A DNA stretch of 64,000 nt, taken from assembly GCA_963790405.1 (NCBI GenBank), contig CAWBOJ010000003.1, forward strand, positions 496,001 through 560,000, in the 5' to 3' direction. Position numbers and translations under genes: made by a program. The notes under the pieces were generated by a model. It was not told the origin of the DNA, did not search any database, and saw only the letters and a list, made by a program, of their open reading frames with translations. This document shows positions 37,107-45,018 of the stretch, in pieces (within the stretch, counting starts at the first letter, position 1; each line of letters opens with the position of its first letter). The stretch is from JBGSMX01 sp963790405 (lineage in GTDB: Bacteria > Actinomycetota > Coriobacteriia > Anaerosomatales > JAGXFU01).

Positions 37107-37134
37107 GTGCTCGTGGCATGTTCACCACGAGCAC
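37107..37134. repeat. Perfect 10-bp inverted repeat upstream of the NapH-type gene
   Basis: GTGCTCGTGG (37107-37116) and CCACGAGCAC (37125-37134) are exact reverse complements with an 8-base loop. There is no T tract on either strand. It lies between the merR-like stop and the NapH-type start and may be a terminator for the regulator or an operator for the ferredoxin gene. Confidence 0.5.
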
Positions 37135-37207
37135 CTATGCTACCGTCGATTTCATGCTTTCGCCACAACGGTTTCGCATGCTCAACGACCGGGACTGAAC
37201 GGCGGTC

Positions 37208-38002
37208 CTACTCGTCGTCTTGCAGTGCGTTTGCGATGATTGCATCGCAGAACCACTGCGCAAGGCCGGTCCGGTGCTTGTCGTAGTAGTCCGTGAAGCG
37301 CGGGTCGGCCACGTACATCTCGCCCAGGTTGACGTGCATTTCACGCGAGCACGGGTAGAAGTTGCGGTCGATCGACAGGCGCGCAGCTTCGGCGACACCC
37401 ATCGAGCGAGGATCTTCAGGCGAGACGCCCTCATCGAACAGCGCGATCATGCGGTCAAGCTGCTCGGCGCCTTCCGTCTTGATACGCTCCCAATCTTGCT
37501 TGGTGTAGCGCGCCGTCCGTTTCGAGGACTCCTTGTAGGCGTCCGTGTCACCCCAGCGCTCCTTGACCTCGTCCTCGTATTCGGCCGGATCGAAGTCACC
37601 GAAGACCTCGAACATCTCTTCTTTGCTCATCACTATCCCTTTCTGTGCGGCTTCGAGGGCACGGTCTATCGCCTCGAGCATCTCGCCAAGGTGTGCTGAC
37701 TTCTGCGCGAGCATGCGGCGCTGTTCCAGCAGCGCAGTGCGTCGATCGAAGTGCGGATCGGTCATGACTCTGTCGATATCCTCGAGCGAGAAGCCGAGTT
37801 CCCGGTAGAACAGGATCTGCTGCAGTCGCACAAGATCGGCGTCGTCGTAGAGTCGGTATCCGGCTTCGCTGCGCCCCGATGGCGAGAGCAGCCCGATCTC
37901 GTCGTAGTGGTGCAGCGTGCGCACGCTGACACTCGCTAGTTCGGCTACCTTTCCGACACTCAGCCCCACGCCGTTTCTCCCTACTCGTTCACGTATCGAC
38001 AC
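37208..38002 (-). CDS. MerR-family regulator with TipAS antibiotic-binding domain
   Basis: The 264-residue protein has a MerR DNA-binding domain (VGKVAELASVSVRTLHHYDE, GYRLYDDADLVRLQQILFYR) and a C-terminal TipAS-like domain from about residue 120 (ERWGDTDAYKESSKRTARYTKQDWERI, RFTDYYDKHRTGLAQWF). TipAL-type proteins bind thiopeptides or other amphipathic drugs and activate transcription by twisting an over-long promoter. Two starts compete: GTG 38002, which coincides with the predicted transcription start, and GTG 37969, which follows GGGAG. No obvious target other than its own gene is adjacent. Confidence 0.85.
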   Translation of the reverse strand: MSIRERVGRNGVGLSVGKVAELASVSVRTLHHYDEIGLLSPSGRSEAGYRLYDDADLVRLQQILFYRELGFSLEDIDRVMTDPHFDRRTALLEQRRMLAQKSAHLGEMLEAIDRALEAAQKGIVMSKEEMFEVFGDFDPAEYEDEVKERWGDTDAYKESSKRTARYTKQDWERIKTEGAEQLDRMIALFDEGVSPEDPRSMGVAEAARLSIDRNFYPCSREMHVNLGEMYVADPRFTDYYDKHRTGLAQWFCDAIIANALQDDE

Positions 38003-38008
38003 GCTCAG

Positions 38009-38037
38009 GCTATACCCTCACGTAACGTTAGGGTCAA
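38009..38037 (-). promoter_or_regulatory. MerR-type promoter with 19-bp dyad between -35 and -10
   Basis: On the minus strand TTGACC (38037-38032) and TATAGC (38014-38009) flank CCCTnACGTnACGTnAGGG (38033-38015), an inverted repeat perfect at all specified bases and centred in the spacer. This is the canonical MerR/TipA operator position. The predicted start site is at about 38002, on a GTG codon, which suggests a leaderless autoregulated transcript. Confidence 0.75.
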
Positions 38038-38087
38038 CACCTCAGTGCCGAGAAACCTCAGGTGGGTTGCGATTGGACGGGTGGGGG

Positions 38088-40391
38088 CTAGCGTAGCGGG
38101 TGTGCGAACGAACCCGCTGCACGCGTGGCCAGGGGTGTCATCGTGCGCACGCGGACAACGCCGACGCTCTCGCCGACGGCATCAACGCCTGCTTGTACGG
38201 CACGCTCCTCGATCAGCTCATCGATATCGCCTTCGACGTCCACGGCGATGTGGAGCAGGACCTGTGGCTCGGGCTCTGGGGCCACATCCCACACACCGAC
38301 GACCCCGCCGTTGACGAGAACGGTCGACGTAGCATTTCCTGTCCGGTCGAACACGTACGGTCGCAACGCATCTGAGACGAAGCGGTCTTTGCGCGCGTAG
38401 CCCATGAGAAGCGGGTCGAGGACGGGGAGCAGGGCGACTTGGGGACGCTGGATCATCGCCGCCGAGGATAGCTCGTCGATGTCGGCAGCGTGCATCAGGT
38501 ACGACTCGTCGTCGTCGAGCACCACGTCCACGATCTCGTCGCCCAGGTAGTCGAGCGCGAGTTCGACACGCTTGACCCCCATCCCGGTCCACCACCCGGC
38601 ATCGCGACGAGTTGCCGGACCGAATGCGCGAACGTAGGCGCGAAGCAAGACGTAGTCGCCCTCGGATTCGGTCATGCTGTCGAGTTTGACGTCCGGCAGT
38701 GCCTGGTCGAACGGGACGTAGGTCCAATGGCGGTCGTGCCAGCCGCCCAAGGGGCGATCGCGCAAGACGAGTGACTCGGCGGCCATGAGGCTCACCAGCG
38801 CAGCCAGATCGACACCGTCCGGAATCTCGATGTGGGTTCGGAGCGCTGCGGTGGTGAGTGGTTTCTCGGCGAGTATGGCGAGGATGCGCGGCACGAGTTG
38901 GCCGTAGGCTGTGGCGGTCACTCCGCGTCGTGCGGCGAAATCGCGGGCGTGTCGGATGACGGGACGCCTTGTCGCGGCGAGCGCCGGCAACACGAGGTCG
39001 TGGCGCACGACGAACACCGATCCGCGCATGCAGCGCACGCGTGCGAGCGAGCGACGCTCGTAGAGCGCCGTGTCGAGTCGCGCGCCCGTGAAGCCGGGTA
39101 GACGTGCGGCTATGGCGAGGTAGGGGGTGGAAGGGAATGTGGAATGCAGTGCCGCAGTGTCCGCAACCAACGATTCGATGCTGGTCGGGACGTGTGGCGT
39201 GGCGATGTGGTGTCGGGCAAGCACGCGCGGAACCGCTCGAGATGCGGGGAACCGGGGAACCTGAGTGGGCGTCGGGCACACGCGTGGCTGACGGCGCGGC
39301 GGAACAGGCACGCCGGAGCCGCCCTTGGAGCTTGGCAGACCCTCGACGTCCACGCGTGCGATCTGCTCGGCGAGCTCGACCATTCGCGTCAGCGGAACGA
39401 GTGCGCGTGCAGTTGCGAATGGCGAGGGCTCTGTTTTGAGTCCGAAGGAGAACCGCTCGAATCCCTGGTAGACGCGTTTGGGGGTTACTCGCGCGTCGTC
39501 GTCGAAGTTGTAGGCGATCAAGCACGCGGCCATCTCGGCGAGTGCTTCGCGGTCCTCTTCGCGGGCAGTGGGACCGTCCCATAGCTGCGGGAACCGGCTG
39601 ACGGTCTCGAGTACCCAAAGCACGTCGTACCAGAAGTTCGGCCACTTCACGCTCTTGAATTGGTAGCCGTGGCCGAACTCGTATGGCCGCTCGTCCACGC
39701 GGCGTCGCCAGATCTCCAGGGGGGTGCGTGCGGCATCGAGTAGCGTCGCAGGACGCAGTTCTTCGGGGAGCTGCGAGAATGCGCGAAGGCCTTCCAATGT
39801 CACCTGCGGACAGGTGTCGGTGACGCGTCCTGGCCCCCTGAACAGCGAGGTCTTCTCGGGAACACAGCGCCATCCGTGGCCCTGGTTCGTTGCCGTGGCG
39901 TCCTGGGTCATGCGCTTGAGCGCGCGGATCACGCGCTCGTCGTCTTCGCGGCCGAACCGCAGTAGCACGTCGGTGATCGCGTTGGTGTCGCAGAGCAGGG
40001 CGCCCCACTCGGGTCGTGGTCGCGTGGGTGCACCGCCGAACGACTGGAAGCGTCCAGTGCGGTCCTGATGCTCGAGCAGGCTGTCGAGCAGCACCTCGAT
40101 CTGGGCTGCGTCGCCGCCGGCCACCCCCATGTCCGCGAGCAGGTTCAGGCGATTGGGTAGGAACGCGGGACTGTGATGCCCGGACGGATCCTCTTCGCCC
40201 CAATCAGGCAGGGCGTCAATCAGAGCCGCCACATCTGGATCGCCGAGAAGTGCAATGCGGTCAGACGTCGTCTCCTCGGCGGGCTCGTCCATCAAGAACC
40301 TGTGCGTCACCCACCGGGCGTGCGGCTCCTTGGAAGAGAGCAGCCACGGGATTGGATCGGCTCCGAGAAGCTCGCGCAACGCCTCGTTCAA
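38088..40391 (-). CDS. Alpha-toroid-like domain fused to HTH_42 (AlkZ/YcaQ-like) winged-helix domain
   Basis: The 767-residue protein has two parts. Residues about 1-365 are helical and resemble prenyltransferase/squalene-cyclase-like toroid proteins (GRFQSFGG, WGALLCDTNAITDVLLRFG, VKWPNFWYDVLWVLE). A Pro-rich linker (about 366-400) leads to an HTH_42 domain: ALHSTFPSTPYLAIAARLPG, YVRAFGPATRRDAGWWTG, VALLPVLDPLLMGY and FDRTGNATSTVLVNGGVVG. HTH_42 includes the AlkZ/YcaQ DNA glycosylases that open interstrand crosslinks; the QxQ catalytic motif of AlkZ is not visible here. The TTG start at 40391 follows GGAGGG. The fusion could be natural or two genes merged by a base error; no stop is seen in any frame over the linker. 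Confidence 0.75.
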   Translation of the reverse strand: MNEALRELLGADPIPWLLSSKEPHARWVTHRFLMDEPAEETTSDRIALLGDPDVAALIDALPDWGEEDPSGHHSPAFLPNRLNLLADMGVAGGDAAQIEVLLDSLLEHQDRTGRFQSFGGAPTRPRPEWGALLCDTNAITDVLLRFGREDDERVIRALKRMTQDATATNQGHGWRCVPEKTSLFRGPGRVTDTCPQVTLEGLRAFSQLPEELRPATLLDAARTPLEIWRRRVDERPYEFGHGYQFKSVKWPNFWYDVLWVLETVSRFPQLWDGPTAREEDREALAEMAACLIAYNFDDDARVTPKRVYQGFERFSFGLKTEPSPFATARALVPLTRMVELAEQIARVDVEGLPSSKGGSGVPVPPRRQPRVCPTPTQVPRFPASRAVPRVLARHHIATPHVPTSIESLVADTAALHSTFPSTPYLAIAARLPGFTGARLDTALYERRSLARVRCMRGSVFVVRHDLVLPALAATRRPVIRHARDFAARRGVTATAYGQLVPRILAILAEKPLTTAALRTHIEIPDGVDLAALVSLMAAESLVLRDRPLGGWHDRHWTYVPFDQALPDVKLDSMTESEGDYVLLRAYVRAFGPATRRDAGWWTGMGVKRVELALDYLGDEIVDVVLDDDESYLMHAADIDELSSAAMIQRPQVALLPVLDPLLMGYARKDRFVSDALRPYVFDRTGNATSTVLVNGGVVGVWDVAPEPEPQVLLHIAVDVEGDIDELIEERAVQAGVDAVGESVGVVRVRTMTPLATRAAGSFAHPLR

Positions 40392-40530
40392 CGGACTCCC
40401 TCCATGCTCGCTCTCACGATACATCCTCGAACGAGGAGAGTCTTGTGTGGTGCTGTTGATCGAAGCAGTCACCGAGCACCGATCACATCGTGTCGACGAT
40501 GTCTGGCAGGTCTTGCTTCGTTGGGGGACG

Positions 40531-40755
40531 CTAGTCCCGGCGTGAGTCTCCTACGCAGACGGGAGACACACACACGGGGCACGCTCCCACGCAGATCGGA
40601 ACGATTGTCCCGCATTCGGTGCAACGTCTGTCGATTGTCTTGAGAGAATGGCCGCAGGTGCGACACGCGGGAATCTCGGTCGGCCGTTCGTCGGCCCAGA
40701 CATCTGTGTCGAGCAGCCCCGCATTTTGTTCGGAGAAGCGTTCGTGTGAATTCAT
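40531..40755 (-). CDS. Small cysteine-rich zinc-ribbon protein
   Basis: The 74-residue frame has four cysteine pairs: CRTCGHSLK, CTECG, CVGACPVCVSPVC. Two zinc ribbons are likely. No signal peptide or TM helix is present. The ATG at 40755 has no clear ribosome site, and the frame continues upstream as antisense of the PASTA lipoprotein, so the start is uncertain. It may be a nucleic-acid-binding or redox protein; I do not recognise a family. Confidence 0.45.
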   Translation of the reverse strand: MNSHERFSEQNAGLLDTDVWADERPTEIPACRTCGHSLKTIDRRCTECGTIVPICVGACPVCVSPVCVGDSRRD

Positions 40756-40912
40756 AAGGAAAGTGCTAGCAAGCAGCGCGCCATGCGCACCTGTGTTCGG
40801 CGCGCCATGCGGGTACAGGGCATTCGGTGTAAACTTGTCGCTACCTGGCGTGACCGCCCGGGGGTAGGGTGGTTCGCCTGTTCGCTCGGTCATAAACGAG
40901 AGGGATACCGGC

Positions 40913-41797
40913 ATGTCCCCGCGTCTGCGTACCGCAGCCTTTGTGCTGGCTGCCGCATTCATCGCATTGCTTGCCACCGGCTGCACGGGAGATCCGGTGC
41001 CGGATATCACTGGCCAGCGGTATGAGGCGGCCGAGTACTTGTGCCAGAGCGCGGGGTTTCGCGTGGGGCGCATCAAGTACGATGCGGATGCCGATGGACC
41101 GATGGGCTACATTGTCCGTCAATCTCCCCGGGCCGAATCACTTGCCACGCCGGGAGACGACATCGACATAGTCATCGCCGGTCCGGAACTCGTTATCGTG
41201 CCCATGCTCATCGGGCGACAGGCGGATGACGTCGTCTACGACATCGAGGATGCCGGGCTTCGCCGAGGTCCCGGGATGGAGCAGTACCACGACTTCATAC
41301 CCGCCGGTGTTGTCATAGACCAAGACCTTGCTCCTGGAACCCGAGCTCCCAAGGGCACGAAGCTGAAGTACGTCGTGTCACTGGGGCCTGAGGACGCGCC
41401 CGTTCCGCCTGTCGTCGGGCGGTGGGAGACCGATGCACAGGCATTCCTGTACGACGTGGGCTTCAAGAGCAAGATCGATCGTGACAACAGCGCCGAGCCC
41501 GAAGGCGTTGTCATCCAGCAGTGGCCGGATGCGCGCACCGAGCTGGACCTGGGTGAGCGGGTGGATCTCACCGTATCCAAAGGTCCGAAGCTTGAGAACG
41601 TGCCCGACGTGATAGGAAGACCGCTCCGTGATGCCCAGAGTGAGCTGCGTTCGGTCGGCATGCGCTCGACTGTGAAGTTGGCTCCCGGGTTCTCGCTGGA
41701 AGATCCCGAAGATGGCGTGGTGTACTCACAGCAGCCGCTTGCGGGCCAAAGCGTTGTCGCGGGCATCGAGGTCGTCATCTACGTACGAGAACCGTAG
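40913..41797 (+). CDS. PASTA-domain lipoprotein
   Basis: The 294-residue protein has a lipoprotein signal ending LLATGC and then four PASTA-like repeats: VPDITGQRYEAAEYLCQSAG, VPMLIGRQADDVVYDIEDAG, PPVVGRWETDAQAFLYDVG and VPDVIGRPLRDAQSELRSVG, each followed by a basic/hydrophobic strand. PASTA domains bind peptidoglycan stem peptides and usually occur on PknB-type kinases or penicillin-binding proteins; here they stand alone on a lipid anchor. A role as wall sensor or spacer is inferred. GAGAGGG precedes the ATG. Confidence 0.85.
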   Translation: MSPRLRTAAFVLAAAFIALLATGCTGDPVPDITGQRYEAAEYLCQSAGFRVGRIKYDADADGPMGYIVRQSPRAESLATPGDDIDIVIAGPELVIVPMLIGRQADDVVYDIEDAGLRRGPGMEQYHDFIPAGVVIDQDLAPGTRAPKGTKLKYVVSLGPEDAPVPPVVGRWETDAQAFLYDVGFKSKIDRDNSAEPEGVVIQQWPDARTELDLGERVDLTVSKGPKLENVPDVIGRPLRDAQSELRSVGMRSTVKLAPGFSLEDPEDGVVYSQQPLAGQSVVAGIEVVIYVREP

Positions 41798-41877
41798 GCA
41801 CACAACCCCTCCCGGGATGCGTCGCGCCCGGTTTTGAGAGTATGGGCTCGCCTGCGCGAGCACTTCCCCGAAATGGG

Positions 41878-41913
41878 TTGGCATGTGCGTGCGGAGTGCT
41901 ATCCTGTCACGCA
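41878..41913 (+). promoter_or_regulatory. Promoter with start at or next to ATG (leaderless candidate)
   Basis: TTGGCA (41878-41883) and TATCCT (41900-41905) are separated by 16 bases; the ATG at 41913 begins 8 bases after the -10 box, and no ribosome site exists between them. The transcript is therefore probably leaderless. Confidence 0.4.
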
Positions 41914-44243
41914 TGAAAAGAACACGTACGATTCTCAGTGCGCGCATGATCTGCGCGCTCCTCCTCACGCTAGTGCTGCTCGCTCCAGTCACGGCCTCCG
42001 GTGTGAGCGTTGATTTCTTCGCATTCAACGGTGGCTCGGAGGCGTTCCTGAGTGAGATGGCCATCCATCCCACCGCGATCAAGGTCGGGAAGGTGACCTA
42101 CATCGCGTACCAGGGTTTGGGCTACGACCCGTATGTTGCTTCGTACAATGAGGCGACCAAGAAGTGGTCGGGGCCCTACCGGGTGGGTTTGAACACGCTG
42201 GTCCGCGACGGCCACGGATCACCGTCGCTGTTCACCGATCCGCAGGGGCGCCTTCATGTTCTCTACGGCAGCCACAACTCACCCATGTATCACGCGCGAA
42301 CCGTCACGGCAGGAGACATCTCGAAATGGGAGTCTCTCGGACCGGTGGACGACGGCAAGACCACGTATCCCCAGGCCTTCAAGCTCGATGACGGGCGGCT
42401 GGTGCTCTTCTACCGCAAGCTCAGTAGTTCGCGCGACTGGGTCATGCGCGTGGCGGATGCGAACTACGAGACCTTCGGCCCCGCCACCGTCGTCTTGCGC
42501 GGTGACGCTGACACGTGGTGGTACGCGGACTTCCGACCGGGCAAGGACGGTGCGATTCACGCTGCGTTCGTTTGGCAGGACTACGCGGAGTATCGGGCGG
42601 GTATCACTTACTCGCGACACCATGTCTACTACATGCGACGCAACCCGGAGTCCGCTTCCGAAAACCCGGGTGCCTGGTGCAACCTCGAGGGCGAAGTACA
42701 GACGATCCCGCTCAACAAGGCCACAGCCGACGCTAATGTGCGTGTTGTCGATTCAGGCACCGATCTATGCAACGAGATAAGCGTCAAGGAGGGTCCCGAC
42801 GGCAAGCCCAGGATCATGTTCCTGCGAGGCAGCGGTGCGGGTCCTGACCGCTACACCTGGAACTTCCTCAGGGCCGAGGAGGTCACGTTCACTCCATCGC
42901 TGCCCAGCACGGAGACGCCCTCGTTGGTCACCACGTTCACGCCTTCTGTGGTCGCTCAGACGGATCACTTCTTCGATTCGGGTGCATTCAGGCTTGGCAC
43001 CACGACGGGTACCGTCGAAGCCGTGGTCGTCAACGGTCAGAATGGTGCGGCTGGCGGTGAGAATGGCAACCCCCGAGGCAGAGGTGGGCGCCTGGACCGG
43101 TTCACGTCGGTAGATGATGGGCTCACCTGGGTCTGGAGCAAGCAGGTATCACCGTCAGATGAGCCTCTGACTGACTTCGCGGATCCTCAGTTCGTGCTCG
43201 GAGACACAGGGAGTGGGCCGGTCCGACTCGCATTCATCGAGTGGTCGGCCGACCTGTCCAACTTCTTCAACCGCATCTACCTGTGGGGGGACTCAGGTCT
43301 GGTGACCTGCGACATCCCTCCGACGGTGGCTCGACTTGAGGGCAGGAACCGGGCAGCCACTGCGGTGCAGGTCTCTCGGGAATCGTTCCCCGAAGGCTCG
43401 GATGCGGTGGTCATCGCCACCGAGGACAACTTCCCGGACGCGCTCGCAGGTGTGCCCTTCGCACACGCGATCAAGGCACCATTGCTTCTCGGCTCGCCCG
43501 ATGGGCTCTCCAACGAAACGATAGCCGAGATCATTCGTCTCGGTGCCAAGAAGGCATACATGCTCGGCGGAGCGCACGTCCTCGGCGTTGGTGTGGAGAA
43601 AGACCTCTATGGCAGCGCCGGAATCACCGCGTCGGAGCGCTTGTACGGCACCGACCGGTATCGAACGGCCGCAGCCATCGCCCGACGCATGAGGCTCGTT
43701 GACCCGACACTGGTGGTCAATGTTGCCTACGTTGTGAGTGGCGAGAATTACCCTGACGCGACCGTCGCTGCGCCTCTCGCCGCAATCGCAGGCGCCCCGA
43801 TCTTGCTCACCAAGAAGGACAGCTTCCCGTCTGTGTACAAAGACGTGCTTGAGGACTGGGGCATCAACGAGACCGTCGTGATCGGCGGTTCGGATGTCAT
43901 CAGTGACGACGTTGTCGACACACTGCCGTCTCCAGAACGAGTGTGGGGTCAGTCCCGCTACGAGACGGCTCGCACCGCTGCCGAGTACTCGTTCTCGCAC
44001 GGGCTGAATCCCTACCGGCTTGTGCTCGCAACTGGTGAGAACTTCCCCGACGCGCTCACCGGCGGAGGACTTGCCGCACGTATGCGGGCGCCCGTTCTGC
44101 TGACGAAGACGGACACGCTTTCCTCTTCAGTCTCGACGTATTTCAGGCGTCACGACGATACCGTCGTGAAGGCGTACATCATGGGTGGGGACGCGGCGGT
44201 GTCGAGTGGCGCGGAGAACGCGCTCGACCAACTTATGGACTGA
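41913..44243 (+). CDS. Secreted BNR-repeat protein with three CWB2 wall-binding repeats
   Basis: The 776-residue protein has a signal peptide (ending APVTASG), a BNR_4-like beta-propeller at about 25-460 (YIAYQGLGYDPYVASYNEATKKW, GHGSPSLFTDPQGRLHVLYGS, WYADFRPGKDGAIHAAFV), and three CWB2 repeats at about 470-776 (RLEGRNRAATAVQVSRESFP, LYGTDRYRTAAAIARRM, VWGQSRYETARTAAEYSF). The propeller resembles glycan-binding or glycan-cleaving sialidase-fold proteins; catalytic residues are not certain. It is probably a wall-attached surface protein. It converges with the hydrolase gene, overlapping by 11 bases. Confidence 0.8.
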   Translation: MKRTRTILSARMICALLLTLVLLAPVTASGVSVDFFAFNGGSEAFLSEMAIHPTAIKVGKVTYIAYQGLGYDPYVASYNEATKKWSGPYRVGLNTLVRDGHGSPSLFTDPQGRLHVLYGSHNSPMYHARTVTAGDISKWESLGPVDDGKTTYPQAFKLDDGRLVLFYRKLSSSRDWVMRVADANYETFGPATVVLRGDADTWWYADFRPGKDGAIHAAFVWQDYAEYRAGITYSRHHVYYMRRNPESASENPGAWCNLEGEVQTIPLNKATADANVRVVDSGTDLCNEISVKEGPDGKPRIMFLRGSGAGPDRYTWNFLRAEEVTFTPSLPSTETPSLVTTFTPSVVAQTDHFFDSGAFRLGTTTGTVEAVVVNGQNGAAGGENGNPRGRGGRLDRFTSVDDGLTWVWSKQVSPSDEPLTDFADPQFVLGDTGSGPVRLAFIEWSADLSNFFNRIYLWGDSGLVTCDIPPTVARLEGRNRAATAVQVSRESFPEGSDAVVIATEDNFPDALAGVPFAHAIKAPLLLGSPDGLSNETIAEIIRLGAKKAYMLGGAHVLGVGVEKDLYGSAGITASERLYGTDRYRTAAAIARRMRLVDPTLVVNVAYVVSGENYPDATVAAPLAAIAGAPILLTKKDSFPSVYKDVLEDWGINETVVIGGSDVISDDVVDTLPSPERVWGQSRYETARTAAEYSFSHGLNPYRLVLATGENFPDALTGGGLAARMRAPVLLTKTDTLSSSVSTYFRRHDDTVVKAYIMGGDAAVSSGAENALDQLMD

Positions 44244-45015
44244 GCGTTCTGATGCGGAGCGGTCGCAGTTCCAGCGCAATCGCCTCGGCGGTCCTGTAGC
44301 GCTGCGTGTCACCGTCCATTGCCGCCGGGTTGTCGCCAACCTGCGGACCGTAATCTCCAAACTGCGCGTGGTTGCCTCCGGTCAGCGGCGTGTAGATCGT
44401 CGTGGCAGGGAGCAGGTCTATGGCCTCCGTCGCGTTCTTCTCGGACAGAACCCCATCCAGAGTTCCGTAGATCGACAGCGCGATCAGGCCCTCGTTGTCA
44501 GAGAGATCCACGTTCGAGGGTGGATACGCGGCGAGCAAGATGAGGCAGGCGGTGTCGGACGGGTTGTTCTCGGCATAGGTCGACGCCATGGCGCCGCCGA
44601 GGCTGTGACCCCCGATAGCCCACATCATCACGTCTGGATACGCTTCGATAACCGAGTCTGCACGGTTTGTGCCGAGCACCGCCAGGTTGAGTGGCATGTC
44701 GACGATCGCCACAAGGTAGCCATACGACGCAATCTCTCTGGCCAGCGGGGCGTACGCGCGATAGTCGACTCGTCCGCCGGGGTAGAGGATGACGCCGATA
44801 CGCGCGGTGTCGTTTTCGGGCGTGAACACGATGAAGTCATCGCGCGCTGCAACGTCGACGCCGTCGCCTGATTGCAGCGCGGCGAGAGCGGTCTCGGTGG
44901 GTCGGTACGGCGTTTCAGCCCACCATACGAATGCGCCGATGCCTACGAGCACGACGAGCGCAACGATAATCGCACCCCGTGCGAGCCGGCGTTTCCACAA
45001 GCGAGTCCGGGTCAC
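44233..45015 (-). CDS. Membrane-anchored alpha/beta hydrolase
   Basis: This 260-residue protein has an N-terminal TM helix (about 13-32) and an alpha/beta hydrolase domain: VILYPGGRVDYRAYAPLA (oxyanion region), GGHSLGGAMAS with the nucleophile Ser, and TGGNHAQFGDYG with the catalytic His. The sequence resembles extracellular dienelactone-hydrolase-like esterases anchored to the membrane. The GTG at 45015 lies 3 bases after the stop of the baeRF-like gene, so the two are cotranscribed. The substrate is unknown. Confidence 0.8.
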   Translation of the reverse strand: MTRTRLWKRRLARGAIIVALVVLVGIGAFVWWAETPYRPTETALAALQSGDGVDVAARDDFIVFTPENDTARIGVILYPGGRVDYRAYAPLAREIASYGYLVAIVDMPLNLAVLGTNRADSVIEAYPDVMMWAIGGHSLGGAMASTYAENNPSDTACLILLAAYPPSNVDLSDNEGLIALSIYGTLDGVLSEKNATEAIDLLPATTIYTPLTGGNHAQFGDYGPQVGDNPAAMDGDTQRYRTAEAIALELRPLRIRTLSP

Positions 45016-45018
45016 GTC

